A DNA stretch of 64,000 nt from Bordetella genomosp. 9 (GCF_002261425.1 NZ_NEVJ01000002.1:744001-808000); one strand, 5' to 3'; numbered from the stretch's first letter, positions 1-10,146 are shown. The notes: generated by a model not told the origin, from the letters alone. Program-made: numbers and translations.

Positions 1-763
1 AGACCAACTGGCGGGTGCGATGCGCGACCGCCGATTCCAGCCGCGCGTTGGCCTGCGCCATGCGCTGGTTGAAATGGCGCGCATGCCGGTTCAGGACGAG
101 CAGCCAGATCGCCAGTATCCCGCTGCAGATCAGCAGTCCCACGAACGACCACTGCAGACGCCTGAAGCCGTCGGCCACCGCCGTATTGTGCTGGTTGCTG
201 TCGCCGCGCTGCGCCTGGTATACAGCTCCGCCCAGGCGGTCGACCAGCAGGCGGGCTTCGTCCGCATGATCGGCCAGGTCCTGCGCCGCGCCGCGGATGC
301 GGTTGGGGTCGCCGGTATCGGCCGCGTCGCGCCAGGTCCGCAGCCGGTCGTCCAGCATCTGCACGTCGACGCGCGCCGCGGGCAGCGAGCGCACCAGGGC
401 GACGCCGGGGGCGCTTTCCGCGGTGCCGGGATTGACGAAGGTGGCCAGCGCCTGCAGGTCCTGTACGAATTCCCTGGCGTCGCCGCCGGCCACGGTTTTT
501 TGGGCGTCGGCGATGAGCCGGTTCATCTGCGACACCAGACGGTAGCTGTACAGGCCGCTATCGGCGCCGCCCGGTTGCGATACCACCCGCGATTGGGTGA
601 ACAGCGTGGCTCCGGTCACCAGGGCCAGCAGCGCCATGGCGACCAGCAGGGTGACGAGCGCGATCGCCAGCCCGCGCCGCCGGGGACTCGGGGGCACGGC
701 GTGCCAGGTCTCGTCCTGTGGCAGGGCGGGCTCCTTGGCGGTCGCGGGTTGCGGGGGTGTCAT
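1..763 (-). CDS. Membrane-bound sensor protein, N-terminal part (partial)
   Basis: The frame is open from an ATG at 763 to the left edge, giving 254 visible residues. A Pro-rich cytoplasmic start is followed by a transmembrane helix at about residues 33-53, a mostly helical extracytoplasmic region of about 130 residues, and a second transmembrane helix at about 204-222. The visible end reads NARLESAVAHRTRQLV, the coiled-coil linker that usually precedes a histidine-kinase or GGDEF output domain. It is therefore probably a two-component sensor, but the output domain lies outside the window. No good ribosome-binding site precedes ATG 763. A 31-codon ORF in the same frame (788-883), ended by one TGA, does have one. 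Confidence 0.6.
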   Translation of the reverse strand, partial: MTPPQPATAKEPALPQDETWHAVPPSPRRRGLAIALVTLLVAMALLALVTGATLFTQSRVVSQPGGADSGLYSYRLVSQMNRLIADAQKTVAGGDAREFVQDLQALATFVNPGTAESAPGVALVRSLPAARVDVQMLDDRLRTWRDAADTGDPNRIRGAAQDLADHADEARLLVDRLGGAVYQAQRGDSNQHNTAVADGFRRLQWSFVGLLICSGILAIWLLVLNRHARHFNQRMAQANARLESAVAHRTRQLV

Positions 764-787
764 GGGTGCGCTGGACGATGCAAGGCG

Positions 788-883
788 TCAGGGCCGCGTC
801 GGGCGGGCGGGTTGGCCAACCGGGCGACCGGGCATGGCCGGGCTGCGGGTGGTCTCGAACTGCGCGGTCAAACGTTCGTACAT
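788..883 (-). other. Short ORF upstream of and in frame with the sensor gene
   Basis: This ORF has 31 codons beginning MYERLTAQFETTRS. It is preceded by a purine-rich Shine-Dalgarno sequence (AGGAGAAGGA, 4 nt before the ATG). It ends at a TGA in the same frame as the sensor ORF, 24 bp before the sensor ATG. It may be a leader peptide, or the original N-terminus of the sensor protein cut off by a nonsense mutation. I cannot decide from sequence alone. Confidence 0.3.
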
Positions 884-1262
884 GCTGTCCTTCTCCTGCC
901 TGGATGGTGAGCGCAGCGCAACGTACAACCCGGAGGCCGGCGCGAGCTGCCGTCCGGCCTGCGTTACGCATGCGAAAAGACATGGATGCGGGACGTTAGA
1001 GGGCTCAATCAAGGCCGCCTGATACAAAAAGCATCCGGGATTTTCAGCGGGTTAACATTTTGGGGTCCGGGCGGGCATGCATCAACAACGAATAATCGCG
1101 ATGAGTTGCCGAAGATCGAGGTTTTATTGCCGTCCGTCTCTTTGTGTGCGGCGTTTATCGCTGTTTAACGGCGGCTTGCACCGGAATGGGCGGTGCCGCG
1201 CGCGGGTGTCATAATCCCAACCATTCCGCGTCCGTCCTGGGCGCCTCGCATCCAGAACAACC
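884..1262. other. Intergenic region between sensor gene and aroC
   Basis: This divergent intergenic region holds the promoters for the leftward sensor gene and for aroC. A CATAAT hexamer at 1210-1215 could be an aroC -10 box, but no good -35 lies 16-18 bp before it. The region is somewhat less GC-rich than the flanking genes. I see no RNA gene or repeat in it. Confidence 0.4.
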
Positions 1263-2321
1263 ATGTCCGGCAATACCTTAGGAAAGCTTTTCACCGTTAC
1301 CAACTTCGGCGAGTCCCATGGGCCGGCCATCGGCTGCGTGGTGGACGGCTGCCCCCCTGGCATGCCCCTGTCCGTCGAGGACATCCAGGCGGAACTGGAC
1401 CGTCGCCGCCCGGGAACCTCGCGGCACGTGACGCAACGCCAGGAGCCCGATCAGGTCGAGATTCTATCCGGGGTCTTCGAAGGCGCGACCACCGGCACCC
1501 CCATCGGCCTGCTGATCCGCAATACGGACGCGCGCAGCAAGGACTACGCGAACCTGGTCGATACCTTCCGCCCCGGCCATGCCGACTACAGCTACTTCCA
1601 CAAATACGGCGTACGCGATCCGCGCGGCGGCGGACGTTCCTCCGCGCGGCTGACGGCGCCGACCGTCGCCGCCGGCGCGATTGCCAAGAAATGGCTGGCG
1701 GCCACGCATGGCGTGCGCATCCGTGGCTACATGAGCCAGCTGGGGCCCATTTCCATCCCCTTCGAAAGCTGGGACGCGGTGCCCGACAATCCCTTTTTCG
1801 CGCCGAACGCCGGCATCGTGCCCCAGCTCGAAGCCTACATGGACGAGCTGCGCCGCGACGGCGATTCGGTCGGCGCGCGGGTCGAAGTGGTCGCCCAGAA
1901 CGCCCCGGCGGGGTGGGGCGAACCCCTCTACGACCGGCTGGACGCGGACATCGCGCACGCCATGATGGGCTTGAACGCGGTGAAGGCGGTTTCCATCGGC
2001 GCGGGATTCGATTGCGTCACCCAGCGCGGTTCCGAGCACGGCGACGAGATCACGCCCCAGGGCTTCCTGAGCAATCACGCGGGCGGCGTGCTGGGCGGGA
2101 TCTCCACGGGCCAGGACATCACGGTTTCGCTGGCGATCAAGCCCACGTCGAGCATCCGCATCGAACGCCGCTCGGTCGATCGCGCGGGGAATCCGACCAG
2201 CGTGCAGACGCTGGGCCGCCATGACCCCTGCGTCGGCATCCGCGCCACCCCCATCGCCGAGGCCCTGCTGGCCTTGGTCCTGATGGACCACGCCCTGCGA
2301 CATCGCGGACAATGCGGTTGA
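1263..2321 (+). CDS. aroC: Chorismate synthase
   Basis: This enzyme catalyses the last shikimate-pathway step, conversion of 5-enolpyruvylshikimate-3-phosphate to chorismate with reduced FMN, in the cytoplasm. The protein has 352 residues, close to the usual 350-360. It carries the family signatures: [18 protein letters not shown] near the N-terminus (residues 17-34), [13 protein letters not shown] near residue 123, and a C-terminal [21 protein letters not shown] block. It stands alone and is followed by a 136 bp gap before the metalloprotease gene. Supplying chorismate links it loosely to the trp gene (trpF) further on. Confidence 0.97.
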   Translation: MSGNTLGKLFTVTNFGESHGPAIGCVVDGCPPGMPLSVEDIQAELDRRRPGTSRHVTQRQEPDQVEILSGVFEGATTGTPIGLLIRNTDARSKDYANLVDTFRPGHADYSYFHKYGVRDPRGGGRSSARLTAPTVAAGAIAKKWLAATHGVRIRGYMSQLGPISIPFESWDAVPDNPFFAPNAGIVPQLEAYMDELRRDGDSVGARVEVVAQNAPAGWGEPLYDRLDADIAHAMMGLNAVKAVSIGAGFDCVTQRGSEHGDEITPQGFLSNHAGGVLGGISTGQDITVSLAIKPTSSIRIERRSVDRAGNPTSVQTLGRHDPCVGIRATPIAEALLALVLMDHALRHRGQCG

Positions 2322-2457
2322 AAGCACGGCGCCCGCGACTCGCCATCCGGTGAGACCGCGCGGCATCTGGCAGCCCTGATTGGCAGCCCCTGGCTGCCAG
2401 GCGCTGGCCCCTCGCCGGGGCCGCCGCCGACACTAAGCAAAACTTGGAGACTCGGAC

Positions 2458-3306
2458 ATGATTGATCACAAAAATCCTGGCCGCCGTCCGCGCCTCCTGC
2501 TGGGCGCGGGCGTCCTGGCCCTGTCGCTGATGGGCGGCTGCGCCAGCGTGCATACCACGCAAGGCGGCGCCGTCGGCGTCGACCGGCAGCAGTACATGTC
2601 CAGCCTGGTGTCCTCCCAGGACCTGCAGCAGGAGGCGGACAAGCAATACGCCACCATCCTGGCCCAGGCCAAGCAGAAGAACCTGCTCGACGTCGACGCG
2701 CAGCAGGTCGCGCGCGTGCGGACCATCGCCCAGCGCCTGATCGCGCAGGTGGGCGTATTCCGTCCCGACGCCGCGTCCTGGGGCTGGGAGGTCCACGTCA
2801 TTTCTTCCGACGAGATCAATGCCTGGTGCATGCCGGGCGGCAAGATCGCCGTGTATACCGGCCTGCTGAACCAGATCAAACCCACGGATGACGAGCTGGC
2901 GGCGGTCATGGGGCACGAGATTTCCCATGCGTTGCGCGAACACGCGCGCGAACGGGTTTCGCAGCAGATGGCCACCAGCGTGGGCCTGTCCGTCCTGTCC
3001 GTGGTGACCGGTTCGACGGCGGTCTCGGACCTGGGCGGCAAGCTGTCGGACGTCATGTTCACGCTGCCGAACAGCCGCACGCACGAGGCGGAAGCCGATC
3101 GGATGGGCGTGGAGCTCGCCGCGCGCGCGGGCTACGACCCTTCGGCGGCGATTTCGCTGTGGCGCAAGATGGCGCAGGCCTCCCAGGGCAAGGAACAGCC
3201 CGAGATCCTGTCCACCCATCCGTCCGCGGAATCGCGTATCGCGGATCTGCAGACCGCGTCGCAACAGGTGATGCCGCTTTACCAGCAGGCCAAGGCAGGT
3301 AAGTAG
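2458..3306 (+). CDS. M48-family metalloprotease, outer-membrane lipoprotein
   Basis: This 282-residue protein has a lipoprotein signal (hydrophobic stretch ending in the lipobox LMGGC, about residues 11-27). It is therefore probably anchored to the inner face of the outer membrane. The zinc-protease motif HEISH places ligands at H153 and H157 with catalytic E154, and a downstream HEAEADRMG segment (about residue 211) supplies the third ligand. This matches the LoiP/BepA-like group of M48 proteases, which are involved in quality control of outer-membrane proteins. Length and architecture fit LoiP (YggG) better than BepA, because no TPR tail is present. It is monocistronic between aroC and leuC. 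Confidence 0.85.
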   Translation: MIDHKNPGRRPRLLLGAGVLALSLMGGCASVHTTQGGAVGVDRQQYMSSLVSSQDLQQEADKQYATILAQAKQKNLLDVDAQQVARVRTIAQRLIAQVGVFRPDAASWGWEVHVISSDEINAWCMPGGKIAVYTGLLNQIKPTDDELAAVMGHEISHALREHARERVSQQMATSVGLSVLSVVTGSTAVSDLGGKLSDVMFTLPNSRTHEAEADRMGVELAARAGYDPSAAISLWRKMAQASQGKEQPEILSTHPSAESRIADLQTASQQVMPLYQQAKAGK

Positions 3307-3352
3307 GACCGCCGGCAACGTGGTACTGGTTGTACTAGTATTGATGCTGCCG

Positions 3353-3381
3353 TTGTACTAGGTTCGGAGCCAGCGCATAAT
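3353..3381 (+). promoter_or_regulatory. Putative sigma70 promoter of leuCDB
   Basis: The -35 box TTGTAC (3353-3358) and the -10 box CATAAT (3376-3381) are separated by 17 bp, about 70 bp before leuC. The -35 overlaps the second of two direct copies of GTTGTACTAG (3329-3338 and 3352-3361), which look like a tandem operator for an unidentified regulator. Confidence 0.5.
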
Positions 3382-3450
3382 GGATTACCCGGTCGTTTCA
3401 CGCGACTCGGTCTTCTTTTTGGCTGTTTCCCCCCTGTTCGGTGACTTTTC

Positions 3451-4854
3451 ATGGCCCAAACCCTTTACGACAAGCTCTGGGACGCGCACGTCGTCCATCA
3501 AGAATCCGACGGCACCTGTTTGCTGTATATCGACCGGCACCTGGTCCATGAAGTCACCAGCCCGCAGGCATTCGAGGGCCTGACGCTAGCGGATCGCAAG
3601 CCCTGGCGCCTGGACGCCAACCTGGCGGTTGCCGACCACAATGTGCCGACGATCAATCGCGCGCAGGGCATCAGCGATCCCGTGTCGCGCCTGCAGGTCG
3701 ACACGCTGGATGACAACTGCGCGAAGTACGGCATTACCGAATTCAAGATGAACGACCTGCGCCAGGGCATCGTTCACGTCATCGGACCGGAGCAAGGCGC
3801 GACCCTGCCGGGCATGACGGTGGTCTGCGGCGATTCGCACACCAGCACCCACGGCGCCGTCGGCACGCTGGCCTTCGGCATCGGCACGTCCGAGGTCGAG
3901 CACGTGCTGGCCACCCAGACGCTGCTGATGAAGAAAAGCAAGAGCATGCTGATCAAGGTCGAAGGCGAACTGCCTTTCGGCTGCACCGCCAAGGATCTGG
4001 TGCTGCATATCATCGGCGTCATCGGCACGGCCGGCGGTACCGGCCACGCGATCGAGTTCGGCGGGTCGGCGATCCGCGCGCTTTCGGTCGAAGGCCGCAT
4101 GACCGTCAGCAACATGGCCATCGAAGCGGGCGCGCGTTCCGGCATGATCGCCGTGGACGACAAGACCATCGAATATTTTCGCGGCCGTCCTTTCGCGCCT
4201 GTCGGACCCTTGTGGGACCAGGCGGTGCAATACTGGCGCACCCTGCATTCCGATCCCGACGCCAAGTTCGATCGCGTGGTGGAAATCGATGCGCGCCAGA
4301 TCAAGCCGCAGGTCACCTGGGGCACCTCGCCCGAGATGGTGTTGTCCGTCGACAGCCGCGTGCCGGATCCGGATCGCGAGAAGGACGACGGGCGCCGCAG
4401 CGGCATGGAGCGCGCGCTGGACTACATGGGCCTGAAGCCCAACACGCCGATCACCGATATCCGCGTGGACCGCGTGTTCATCGGCTCCTGCACCAATTCG
4501 CGTATCGAGGACCTGCGCGCGGCCGCCGCGGTGGCGCGCGGCAAGCGCGTGGCGTCCAACGTCAAGCAGGCCATGGTGGTGCCCGGTTCCGGCCTGGTGA
4601 AGCAGCAGGCCGAACGCGAAGGGCTGGACAAGATTTTCCGCGAAGCCGGTTTCGAATGGCGCGAACCGGGCTGTTCGATGTGCCTGGCGATGAACGCCGA
4701 CCGGCTGGAGCCCGGCGAACGCTGCGCGTCCACGTCCAATCGCAATTTCGAAGGCAGGCAAGGCCAGGGTGGACGCACCCATCTGGTCAGCCCCGCCATG
4801 GCGGCCGCGGCGGCCATCGCCGGCCATTTCGTTGACGTCAGGAATTTCCGCTAA
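3451..4854 (+). CDS. leuC: 3-isopropylmalate dehydratase, large subunit
   Basis: This is the large subunit of isopropylmalate isomerase, which interconverts 2- and 3-isopropylmalate in leucine synthesis together with LeuD. The 467-residue protein keeps the three [4Fe-4S] cysteines of the aconitase family: C347 in GSCTNSR, and C408 and C411 in [13 protein letters not shown] and [10 protein letters not shown] segments are also present. The start ATG follows a promoter-like region. leuD begins 5 bp after the stop, so the genes are cotranscribed. Confidence 0.97.
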   Translation: MAQTLYDKLWDAHVVHQESDGTCLLYIDRHLVHEVTSPQAFEGLTLADRKPWRLDANLAVADHNVPTINRAQGISDPVSRLQVDTLDDNCAKYGITEFKMNDLRQGIVHVIGPEQGATLPGMTVVCGDSHTSTHGAVGTLAFGIGTSEVEHVLATQTLLMKKSKSMLIKVEGELPFGCTAKDLVLHIIGVIGTAGGTGHAIEFGGSAIRALSVEGRMTVSNMAIEAGARSGMIAVDDKTIEYFRGRPFAPVGPLWDQAVQYWRTLHSDPDAKFDRVVEIDARQIKPQVTWGTSPEMVLSVDSRVPDPDREKDDGRRSGMERALDYMGLKPNTPITDIRVDRVFIGSCTNSRIEDLRAAAAVARGKRVASNVKQAMVVPGSGLVKQQAEREGLDKIFREAGFEWREPGCSMCLAMNADRLEPGERCASTSNRNFEGRQGQGGRTHLVSPAMAAAAAIAGHFVDVRNFR

Positions 4855-4859
4855 AGATC

Positions 4860-5510
4860 ATGCAAGCATTCACCCATCACGAGGGCCTGGTGGCCCCGCT
4901 CGACCGCGAAAACGTCGATACCGACCTGATCATTCCCAAGCAGTTCCTGAAGTCGATCAAGCGCTCGGGTTTCGGTCCCAACCTGTTCGACGAGATCCGC
5001 TACCTGGATCATGGTGAACCGGGCATGGACAACAGCAAGCGCCCGCTGAATCCGGATTTCGTCCTGAACCAGCCGCGCTACCAGGGCGCGTCCATCCTGC
5101 TGGGCCGCAAGAACTTCGGCTGCGGCTCCAGCCGCGAGCATGCGCCCTGGGCGCTGCAGCAGTATGGTTTTCGCGCCATCATCGCGCCGTCCTATGCCGA
5201 TATCTTCTTCAACAACAGTTTCAAGAACGGCCTGCTGCCGGTCGTGTTGTCGGAGCTGGACGTCGCGCGGCTGTTCGACGAGGTCAAGGCCTTTCCCGGC
5301 TACAAGCTGCGCATCGATCTCGAACAGCAGGTCGTGCTGACGCCGGAAGGCCGCGGCATCCCGTTCGAGATCGAGCCGTTCCGCAAATACTGCCTGGTCA
5401 ACGGCTACGACGACATCGCGTTGACGCTGCGCCAGTCGGACAAGATCCGCGCGTTCGAAGCCGAACGGCTGGCGCGCCATCCGTGGCTGCAAAGCCGGCC
5501 GCTGGCGTGA
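4860..5510 (+). CDS. leuD: 3-isopropylmalate dehydratase, small subunit
   Basis: This is the swivelling small subunit of isopropylmalate isomerase and partner of LeuC. The 216-residue protein starts [20 protein letters not shown]. It shows the family core [20 protein letters not shown], whose GCGSSREHA segment contributes the substrate-specificity loop. It sits between leuC (5 bp gap) and leuB (39 bp gap) in the leuCDB operon. Confidence 0.97.
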   Translation: MQAFTHHEGLVAPLDRENVDTDLIIPKQFLKSIKRSGFGPNLFDEIRYLDHGEPGMDNSKRPLNPDFVLNQPRYQGASILLGRKNFGCGSSREHAPWALQQYGFRAIIAPSYADIFFNNSFKNGLLPVVLSELDVARLFDEVKAFPGYKLRIDLEQQVVLTPEGRGIPFEIEPFRKYCLVNGYDDIALTLRQSDKIRAFEAERLARHPWLQSRPLA

Positions 5511-5549
5511 GCACGGCGTGAACACGTAAAGTTTTTTTCTGGAAGATTG

Positions 5550-6629
5550 ATGACACACAAGATTGCGGTTCTGCCCGGCGACGGCATCGGCCCGGAAATC
5601 GTCGAACAGGCTTTGCGCGTGTTGAGCGCGCTCAAGCTGGATCTGGAAGTGCGCGAGGCTGCCGTCGGCGGCGCGGCCTTCGATCAATTCGAACATCCGC
5701 TGCCGCCGGCCACGCTGCAGCTGGCGCAGTCGTCCAGCGCCGTGCTGTTCGGCGCCGTGGGCGATTGGAAGTACGACAGCCTGCCGCGCGAATTCCGTCC
5801 GGAACAGGCCATCCTGGGCCTGCGCAAATCGCTGGGCCTGTTCGCCAACCTGCGTCCCGCCATTCTGTATCCCGAACTGGCGAACGCCTCGTCGCTCAAG
5901 CCGGAAGTGGTTTCCGGCCTGGACATCCTGATCCTGCGCGAACTGACGGGCGACATCTACTTCGGCACGCCCCGCGGCGTGCGCAGCGCGCCGGACGGCA
6001 ACTTCGCCGGCGAGCGCGAAGGCTACGACACCATGCGCTACAGCGAGCCGGAAGTGCGCCGCATCGCGCGCATCGGCTTCGAAGCCGCGCGCAAGCGCAA
6101 TCGCAAGCTGTGCAGCGTGGACAAGGCCAATGTGCTGGAGACCTCGCAGCTGTGGCGTGAAGTCGTCACGGAAGTCGCGCGCGACTATCCCGATGTCGCC
6201 CTGTCCCACATGTATGTGGACAATGCCGCCATGCAACTGGTGCGCGCCCCGCGCGAGTTCGACGTCATCGTCACGGGCAACCTGTTCGGCGACATCCTTT
6301 CCGACGAAGCGGCGATGCTGACGGGCTCCATCGGGATGCTGCCTTCCGCGTCCCTGAACGCCAATGGCCAGGGCTTGTACGAGCCCAGCCACGGCTCGGC
6401 GCCGGACATCGCGGGCAAGGGCGTGGCCAATCCGCTGGCCACCATCCTGTCGGCGGCGATGATGCTGCGTTATTCGCTGGATCTGGCGCCGCACGCCGAC
6501 CGCATCGAAGCAGCGGTGCGCGCGGTGCTGGCCCAGGGCCTGCGCACTGCCGACATCCATGAGGCGGGCACCACCAAGGTCGGTACCGCCCAAATGGGTG
6601 ATGCCGTCCTGAAAGCCCTGGCGTCGTAA
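5550..6629 (+). CDS. leuB: 3-isopropylmalate dehydrogenase
   Basis: This NAD-dependent enzyme carries out oxidative decarboxylation of 3-isopropylmalate, the third step specific to leucine synthesis. I chose the ATG at 5550 ([18 protein letters not shown]), because the frame upstream offers only a TTG at 5547. The protein has 359 residues, the normal length. Diagnostic segments are the nucleotide/substrate loop [15 protein letters not shown], the Lys-containing [10 protein letters not shown], and [25 protein letters not shown]. It is the last gene of leuCDB and is followed by a strong hairpin. Confidence 0.97.
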   Translation: MTHKIAVLPGDGIGPEIVEQALRVLSALKLDLEVREAAVGGAAFDQFEHPLPPATLQLAQSSSAVLFGAVGDWKYDSLPREFRPEQAILGLRKSLGLFANLRPAILYPELANASSLKPEVVSGLDILILRELTGDIYFGTPRGVRSAPDGNFAGEREGYDTMRYSEPEVRRIARIGFEAARKRNRKLCSVDKANVLETSQLWREVVTEVARDYPDVALSHMYVDNAAMQLVRAPREFDVIVTGNLFGDILSDEAAMLTGSIGMLPSASLNANGQGLYEPSHGSAPDIAGKGVANPLATILSAAMMLRYSLDLAPHADRIEAAVRAVLAQGLRTADIHEAGTTKVGTAQMGDAVLKALAS

Positions 6630-6652
6630 AACGCCATCGCGTAGTATCGGGG

Positions 6653-6698
6653 ACGCCCTCGCCGCTCCGCTAACGGGGCGGCGAGGGCGTGCTTTCTG
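6653..6698 (+). terminator. Hairpin terminator after leuB
   Basis: A 13 bp stem (6653-6665 with 6678-6690) is followed by the T-rich stretch GCTTTCTG. It probably ends the leuCDB transcript before asd, although the U-tract is imperfect. Confidence 0.5.
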
Positions 6699-6797
6699 AT
6701 AAATTGTCGGTTTGTGCAGCGAAAAAGCGTCTTTTTGATGCTTTGTCGCAAATTTTCCTTCTCTTCTTCTTATCCCTGACATTCAAGAGCGTACGAA

Positions 6798-7928
6798 ATG
6801 AGCAATGCAGTGGGCCTCGTCGGTTGGCGTGGCATGGTCGGATCGGTGTTGATGCAACGCATGCGCGAAGAAAACGATTTCGCGCTGTTCGAGCCGGTTT
6901 TCTTTTCGACTAGCAACGCTGGCGCGGCGGCTCCCAAATGGGCCGAAGGCGCGGGCGCGCTGCAGGATGCCTACGATATCGATGCGCTCAAGAAACTGCC
7001 CATCATCGTGACCGCCCAGGGCGGCGACTACACCAGCGAGGTCTATCCGCGGCTGCGTGGCGCCGGCTGGAAGGGCCTGTGGATCGACGCCGCCAGCACG
7101 CTGCGCATGGCCGAAGACGCCATCATCGTCCTGGACCCGGTCAACCGGCCCGTCATCGACGCGGCGCTCAAGCGCGGCGTGCGCAATTTCATCGGCGGCA
7201 ATTGCACCGTCAGCTGCATGCTGATGGGCCTGGCCGGCCTGTTCAACAACGACCTGGTGGAGTGGATGACGTCCATGACCTACCAGGCGGCCTCCGGCGG
7301 CGGCGCGCAGCATATGCGCGAGCTGTTGACGCAGTTCGGCATCCTGAACGAATCGGTCAAGCCGCTGCTGGACGATCCGGCCTCGGCCATCCTGGACATC
7401 GACCGGGGCGTGCTGGGCAAGCAGAAGGATCCCACGCTGCCGCGCGAGCATTTCGGCGTGCCGCTGGCCGGCAACCTGATTCCCTGGATCGACAAGGACC
7501 TGGGCAACGGCGTGTCGCGCGAGGAATGGAAGGGCGGCGCCGAGACCAACAAGATCCTGGGCCGCGGCGAAGGTTTCGGTACGCCGGCCACGCCCGTGGA
7601 CGGCCTGTGCGTGCGCATCGGCGCCATGCGCTGCCACAGCCAGGCGCTGACCATCAAGCTGAAGCGCGACCTGCCGCTGGACGAAATCAGCGACATCATC
7701 GCCAGCGGTACGCAATGGGCCAAGGTCATCCCCAATACCAAGGAAGCCACGGTGGACGCCCTGACGCCGGTCGCCGTGACGGGCACGCTGGACATCCCGG
7801 TGGGCCGCCTGCGCAAGATGTCCATGGGCGGCGAGTACCTGAGCGCCTTCACGGTGGGCGACCAGCTGCTGTGGGGCGCGGCGGAACCGCTGCGCCGCAT
7901 GCTACGCATCGCGCTCGCGGAAGCCTGA
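6798..7928 (+). CDS. asd: Aspartate-semialdehyde dehydrogenase
   Basis: This enzyme reduces aspartyl-4-phosphate to aspartate semialdehyde with NADPH, the branch point to lysine/diaminopimelate, threonine and methionine. The 376-residue protein begins with the nucleotide-binding motif [11 protein letters not shown]. Its catalytic cysteine is C136 in [10 protein letters not shown], equivalent to C135 of the E. coli enzyme. It belongs to the Gram-negative Asd type. A 168 bp gap carrying the leuB terminator separates it from the leu genes, so it probably has its own promoter in the AT-richer 6691-6790 stretch. Confidence 0.97.
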   Translation: MSNAVGLVGWRGMVGSVLMQRMREENDFALFEPVFFSTSNAGAAAPKWAEGAGALQDAYDIDALKKLPIIVTAQGGDYTSEVYPRLRGAGWKGLWIDAASTLRMAEDAIIVLDPVNRPVIDAALKRGVRNFIGGNCTVSCMLMGLAGLFNNDLVEWMTSMTYQAASGGGAQHMRELLTQFGILNESVKPLLDDPASAILDIDRGVLGKQKDPTLPREHFGVPLAGNLIPWIDKDLGNGVSREEWKGGAETNKILGRGEGFGTPATPVDGLCVRIGAMRCHSQALTIKLKRDLPLDEISDIIASGTQWAKVIPNTKEATVDALTPVAVTGTLDIPVGRLRKMSMGGEYLSAFTVGDQLLWGAAEPLRRMLRIALAEA

Positions 7929-7941
7929 CCGGAACCAGGCT

Positions 7942-10143
7942 ATGACGCTACGCTCGCCGCGCCCTTCGTCCAAATCGAGCCGCAACGCGATGCGCTTCGC
8001 GGTCGCGCTGACCCTGGGATGCGCGGCCAGCGCGCCCGCTCACGCGTTCAGGATGGCGCACAGCCGCATCGTGTCGGCGCCGAATGCGCCCCTGCAGGTG
8101 CTGGTCGGCATTTCGGAGCTGACGCCTGACGAACAGCGGTCGCTGATGGCGTCGCTGGCGGATCCGAGCGCCTGGGAACAGGCGGGGGTGACCCCGCCCG
8201 TCCCGCTGTCCAGCATGACCCTGCGGCTGGAAGGCGGCGGCAATCCGACGCGGCGCAACCTGCGCATCAGCTCGCCGGAAGCCGCCAAGAGTCGCGTGGT
8301 TGACCTGCTGCTCAACGTGGGCACCAGCGAAGGCCAGCGCCAGGTGCAGGTCAGCATGATGCAAAGCGCGGGCGGCTTTCCCGGCCTGACATCGCAGGCG
8401 CAGGTGGGCAGCAGTGCCAGCCCCGGGCGCGGTGCGGGCGCCGTGGCGGTGCGGCCCGGCGATACGCTGTACGGGATCGCGCAAAGCAATGCGATCGCGG
8501 GGGCGACGCTGTACCAGATGCTGGTGGCGTTGTGGCGGGCCAATCCCAATGCCTTCATCCAGAACAACATGAATCTGGTGAAGGCCGGCGTGACCCTGGT
8601 CGTGCCGGACGCGGCGACGGTGCGCGCCATCGATCCGGCCGAGGCGCGCCGGATATTCATCCAGCAACAGGAAGCCTATGCGCGCTACCGGGCCAGCCTG
8701 GCGGGCGCGGCGGCGCGCGGGGCCGCGGCCTCGGCCGCCGGGTCCACCAGCGCCGGCCAGGTCGGCGGTGCGCAAACGCCGGTCACACCGGAGGCGCCGC
8801 CCCAGGATCGGCTGCGGCTGTCCAGCGGACAGGCCGGGCAGGGCAGTGCGGAGGCCCAGGCGCAAGCCCAGGCCGACGCCCAGACTTCCATCGCGAAAGC
8901 TTCGCAGGATGCGCAACAGCGCGTCGATCAGCTGGAACGCAACGTCAAGGACTTGAACGACGCGCTGGCCGAGCGTGGCGCCCAGCAGGGTGGGGCGGGC
9001 GGCGCCCAGACTGGCGGGACGGGCGCTGACGCGGCCGGAAAGGGCCAGTCGGGCGGCTTTGCCTTGCCGGGGCTGGGTGGCGCCGCGAGCGGCGCTGCGG
9101 GCACGGCTGGCGGCCGGCCGGGGGCGCTCGCGCAGGCAGGCAGTGCCGCGCAGCCTGGCGCGGGCACGTCGCCTGGGTCGGCAGGGTCGCCGGGTTCGGC
9201 CGCGCCCTCCGGCGGGGCCACGCAGCCCGGCGCGGCTGCCCAATCCGGCGCCGCCACGCCATCCGGCACTGCGCAGCAGGGCGCCACGGCGCCTGCTGGC
9301 GGGACGGGTGCCGGCACGCAGGCCGGCGCCGGCAACGCGGCTACGCAGGCCAACGGCGCCGCAGCGACGCCCGGCGCGGCGACACAGGGCGCGGCACACG
9401 GTGCTGCGGGACAAAGCGCGGCGGCCTCCGGTGCAGCCACACCCGGCGCCGCGACGCCCGACGCATCGACGCCCGGAATTTCGGGCGATGCGACCAATCT
9501 CGGCACGCCGGGAACCGCCGGTGCGTCCGGCTCCGCCGCGGGCGGGGCGTCGGCGCAGACCGGCGGCGCCGCCAGCGGCTCGCCAGGCACCGGCATCACG
9601 CCCTCCGGCGCAGGCGCGGCGCCAGGCGCCCCCGGCGCGGGCTCCACTACCGGAATCAACCCGACCACACCGAACGCCGCCACCGGCGCCAGCGGTGCGA
9701 CTGGCGCTCCTGGCGCTCCTGGCGCAAACGGCGCTACCGGCGCTACCGGCGCAAACGGCGCAAACGGCGCAAACGGCCCAGCCAGCGCAGGCTCGGGCGC
9801 CGCGGGAGAGTCCGCCATCACCGTGGGCCCCGGTACGCCCTCCACGGATGCAGGCTCCGGCGCCAAGAACCAGGACGCGACATCCGGCCTGCCTTCATGG
9901 CTTTCCGACAACCTGCTTATCATCCTGACCGCCGTGCTGGCCCTGGTCGCCTTCGTGATCGCCTGGCTGCTGCGCCGCGCCGCCGTACGTCGTGAAGAGG
10001 ACCAGGACGATTTCGACGACGAGCTCTACATGTCGGAAATCGATCAGCGCGCCATCGACCGCCGCCTGGACGGGATCAACCTGGACCTGGACGAACCGCC
10101 CGTCGAAGGTGACCGCCGGCCCTCCGGCCCCGTACGGACCTGA
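7942..10143 (+). CDS. FimV/HubP-like LysM protein with collagen-like repeat region
   Basis: This 733-residue protein belongs to the FimV/HubP polar-hub family by architecture and position after asd. It has a signal peptide (about residues 1-36), the FimV N-terminal domain (APLQVLVGISELTPDEQ), and a peptidoglycan-binding LysM domain at about 168-225 (VRPGDTLYGIAQ). A short coiled coil follows at about 310-345, then a roughly 300-residue Gly/Ala/Pro/Thr low-complexity stretch ending in Gly-X-Y triplets. A transmembrane helix lies at about 657-678 (LLIILTAVLALVAFVIAWLL), with an acidic cytoplasmic tail of about 55 residues. The large C-terminal TPR/FimV domain of Pseudomonas FimV is missing. truA begins 3 bp after the stop, so the genes are probably cotranscribed. 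Confidence 0.85.
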   Translation: MTLRSPRPSSKSSRNAMRFAVALTLGCAASAPAHAFRMAHSRIVSAPNAPLQVLVGISELTPDEQRSLMASLADPSAWEQAGVTPPVPLSSMTLRLEGGGNPTRRNLRISSPEAAKSRVVDLLLNVGTSEGQRQVQVSMMQSAGGFPGLTSQAQVGSSASPGRGAGAVAVRPGDTLYGIAQSNAIAGATLYQMLVALWRANPNAFIQNNMNLVKAGVTLVVPDAATVRAIDPAEARRIFIQQQEAYARYRASLAGAAARGAAASAAGSTSAGQVGGAQTPVTPEAPPQDRLRLSSGQAGQGSAEAQAQAQADAQTSIAKASQDAQQRVDQLERNVKDLNDALAERGAQQGGAGGAQTGGTGADAAGKGQSGGFALPGLGGAASGAAGTAGGRPGALAQAGSAAQPGAGTSPGSAGSPGSAAPSGGATQPGAAAQSGAATPSGTAQQGATAPAGGTGAGTQAGAGNAATQANGAAATPGAATQGAAHGAAGQSAAASGAATPGAATPDASTPGISGDATNLGTPGTAGASGSAAGGASAQTGGAASGSPGTGITPSGAGAAPGAPGAGSTTGINPTTPNAATGASGATGAPGAPGANGATGATGANGANGANGPASAGSGAAGESAITVGPGTPSTDAGSGAKNQDATSGLPSWLSDNLLIILTAVLALVAFVIAWLLRRAAVRREEDQDDFDDELYMSEIDQRAIDRRLDGINLDLDEPPVEGDRRPSGPVRT
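9655..9795 (+). repeat. Collagen-like Gly-X-Y coding repeats in the fimV-like gene
   Basis: The 9-bp and 12-bp units GGCGCTACC, GGCGCAAAC and GGCGCTCCT are repeated in tandem. They encode Gly-Ala-X triplets (GATGAPGAPGANGATGATG and onward). Such a tract is prone to slippage, and its length probably varies among strains. Confidence 0.75.
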
Positions 10144-10146
10144 GCG

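Noticed and set aside
4851..6782. 643-codon open frame on the minus strand opposite leuD-leuB
   Set aside because: It is antisense to leuD and leuB, whose catalytic motifs are complete, so this frame is a GC-bias shadow.
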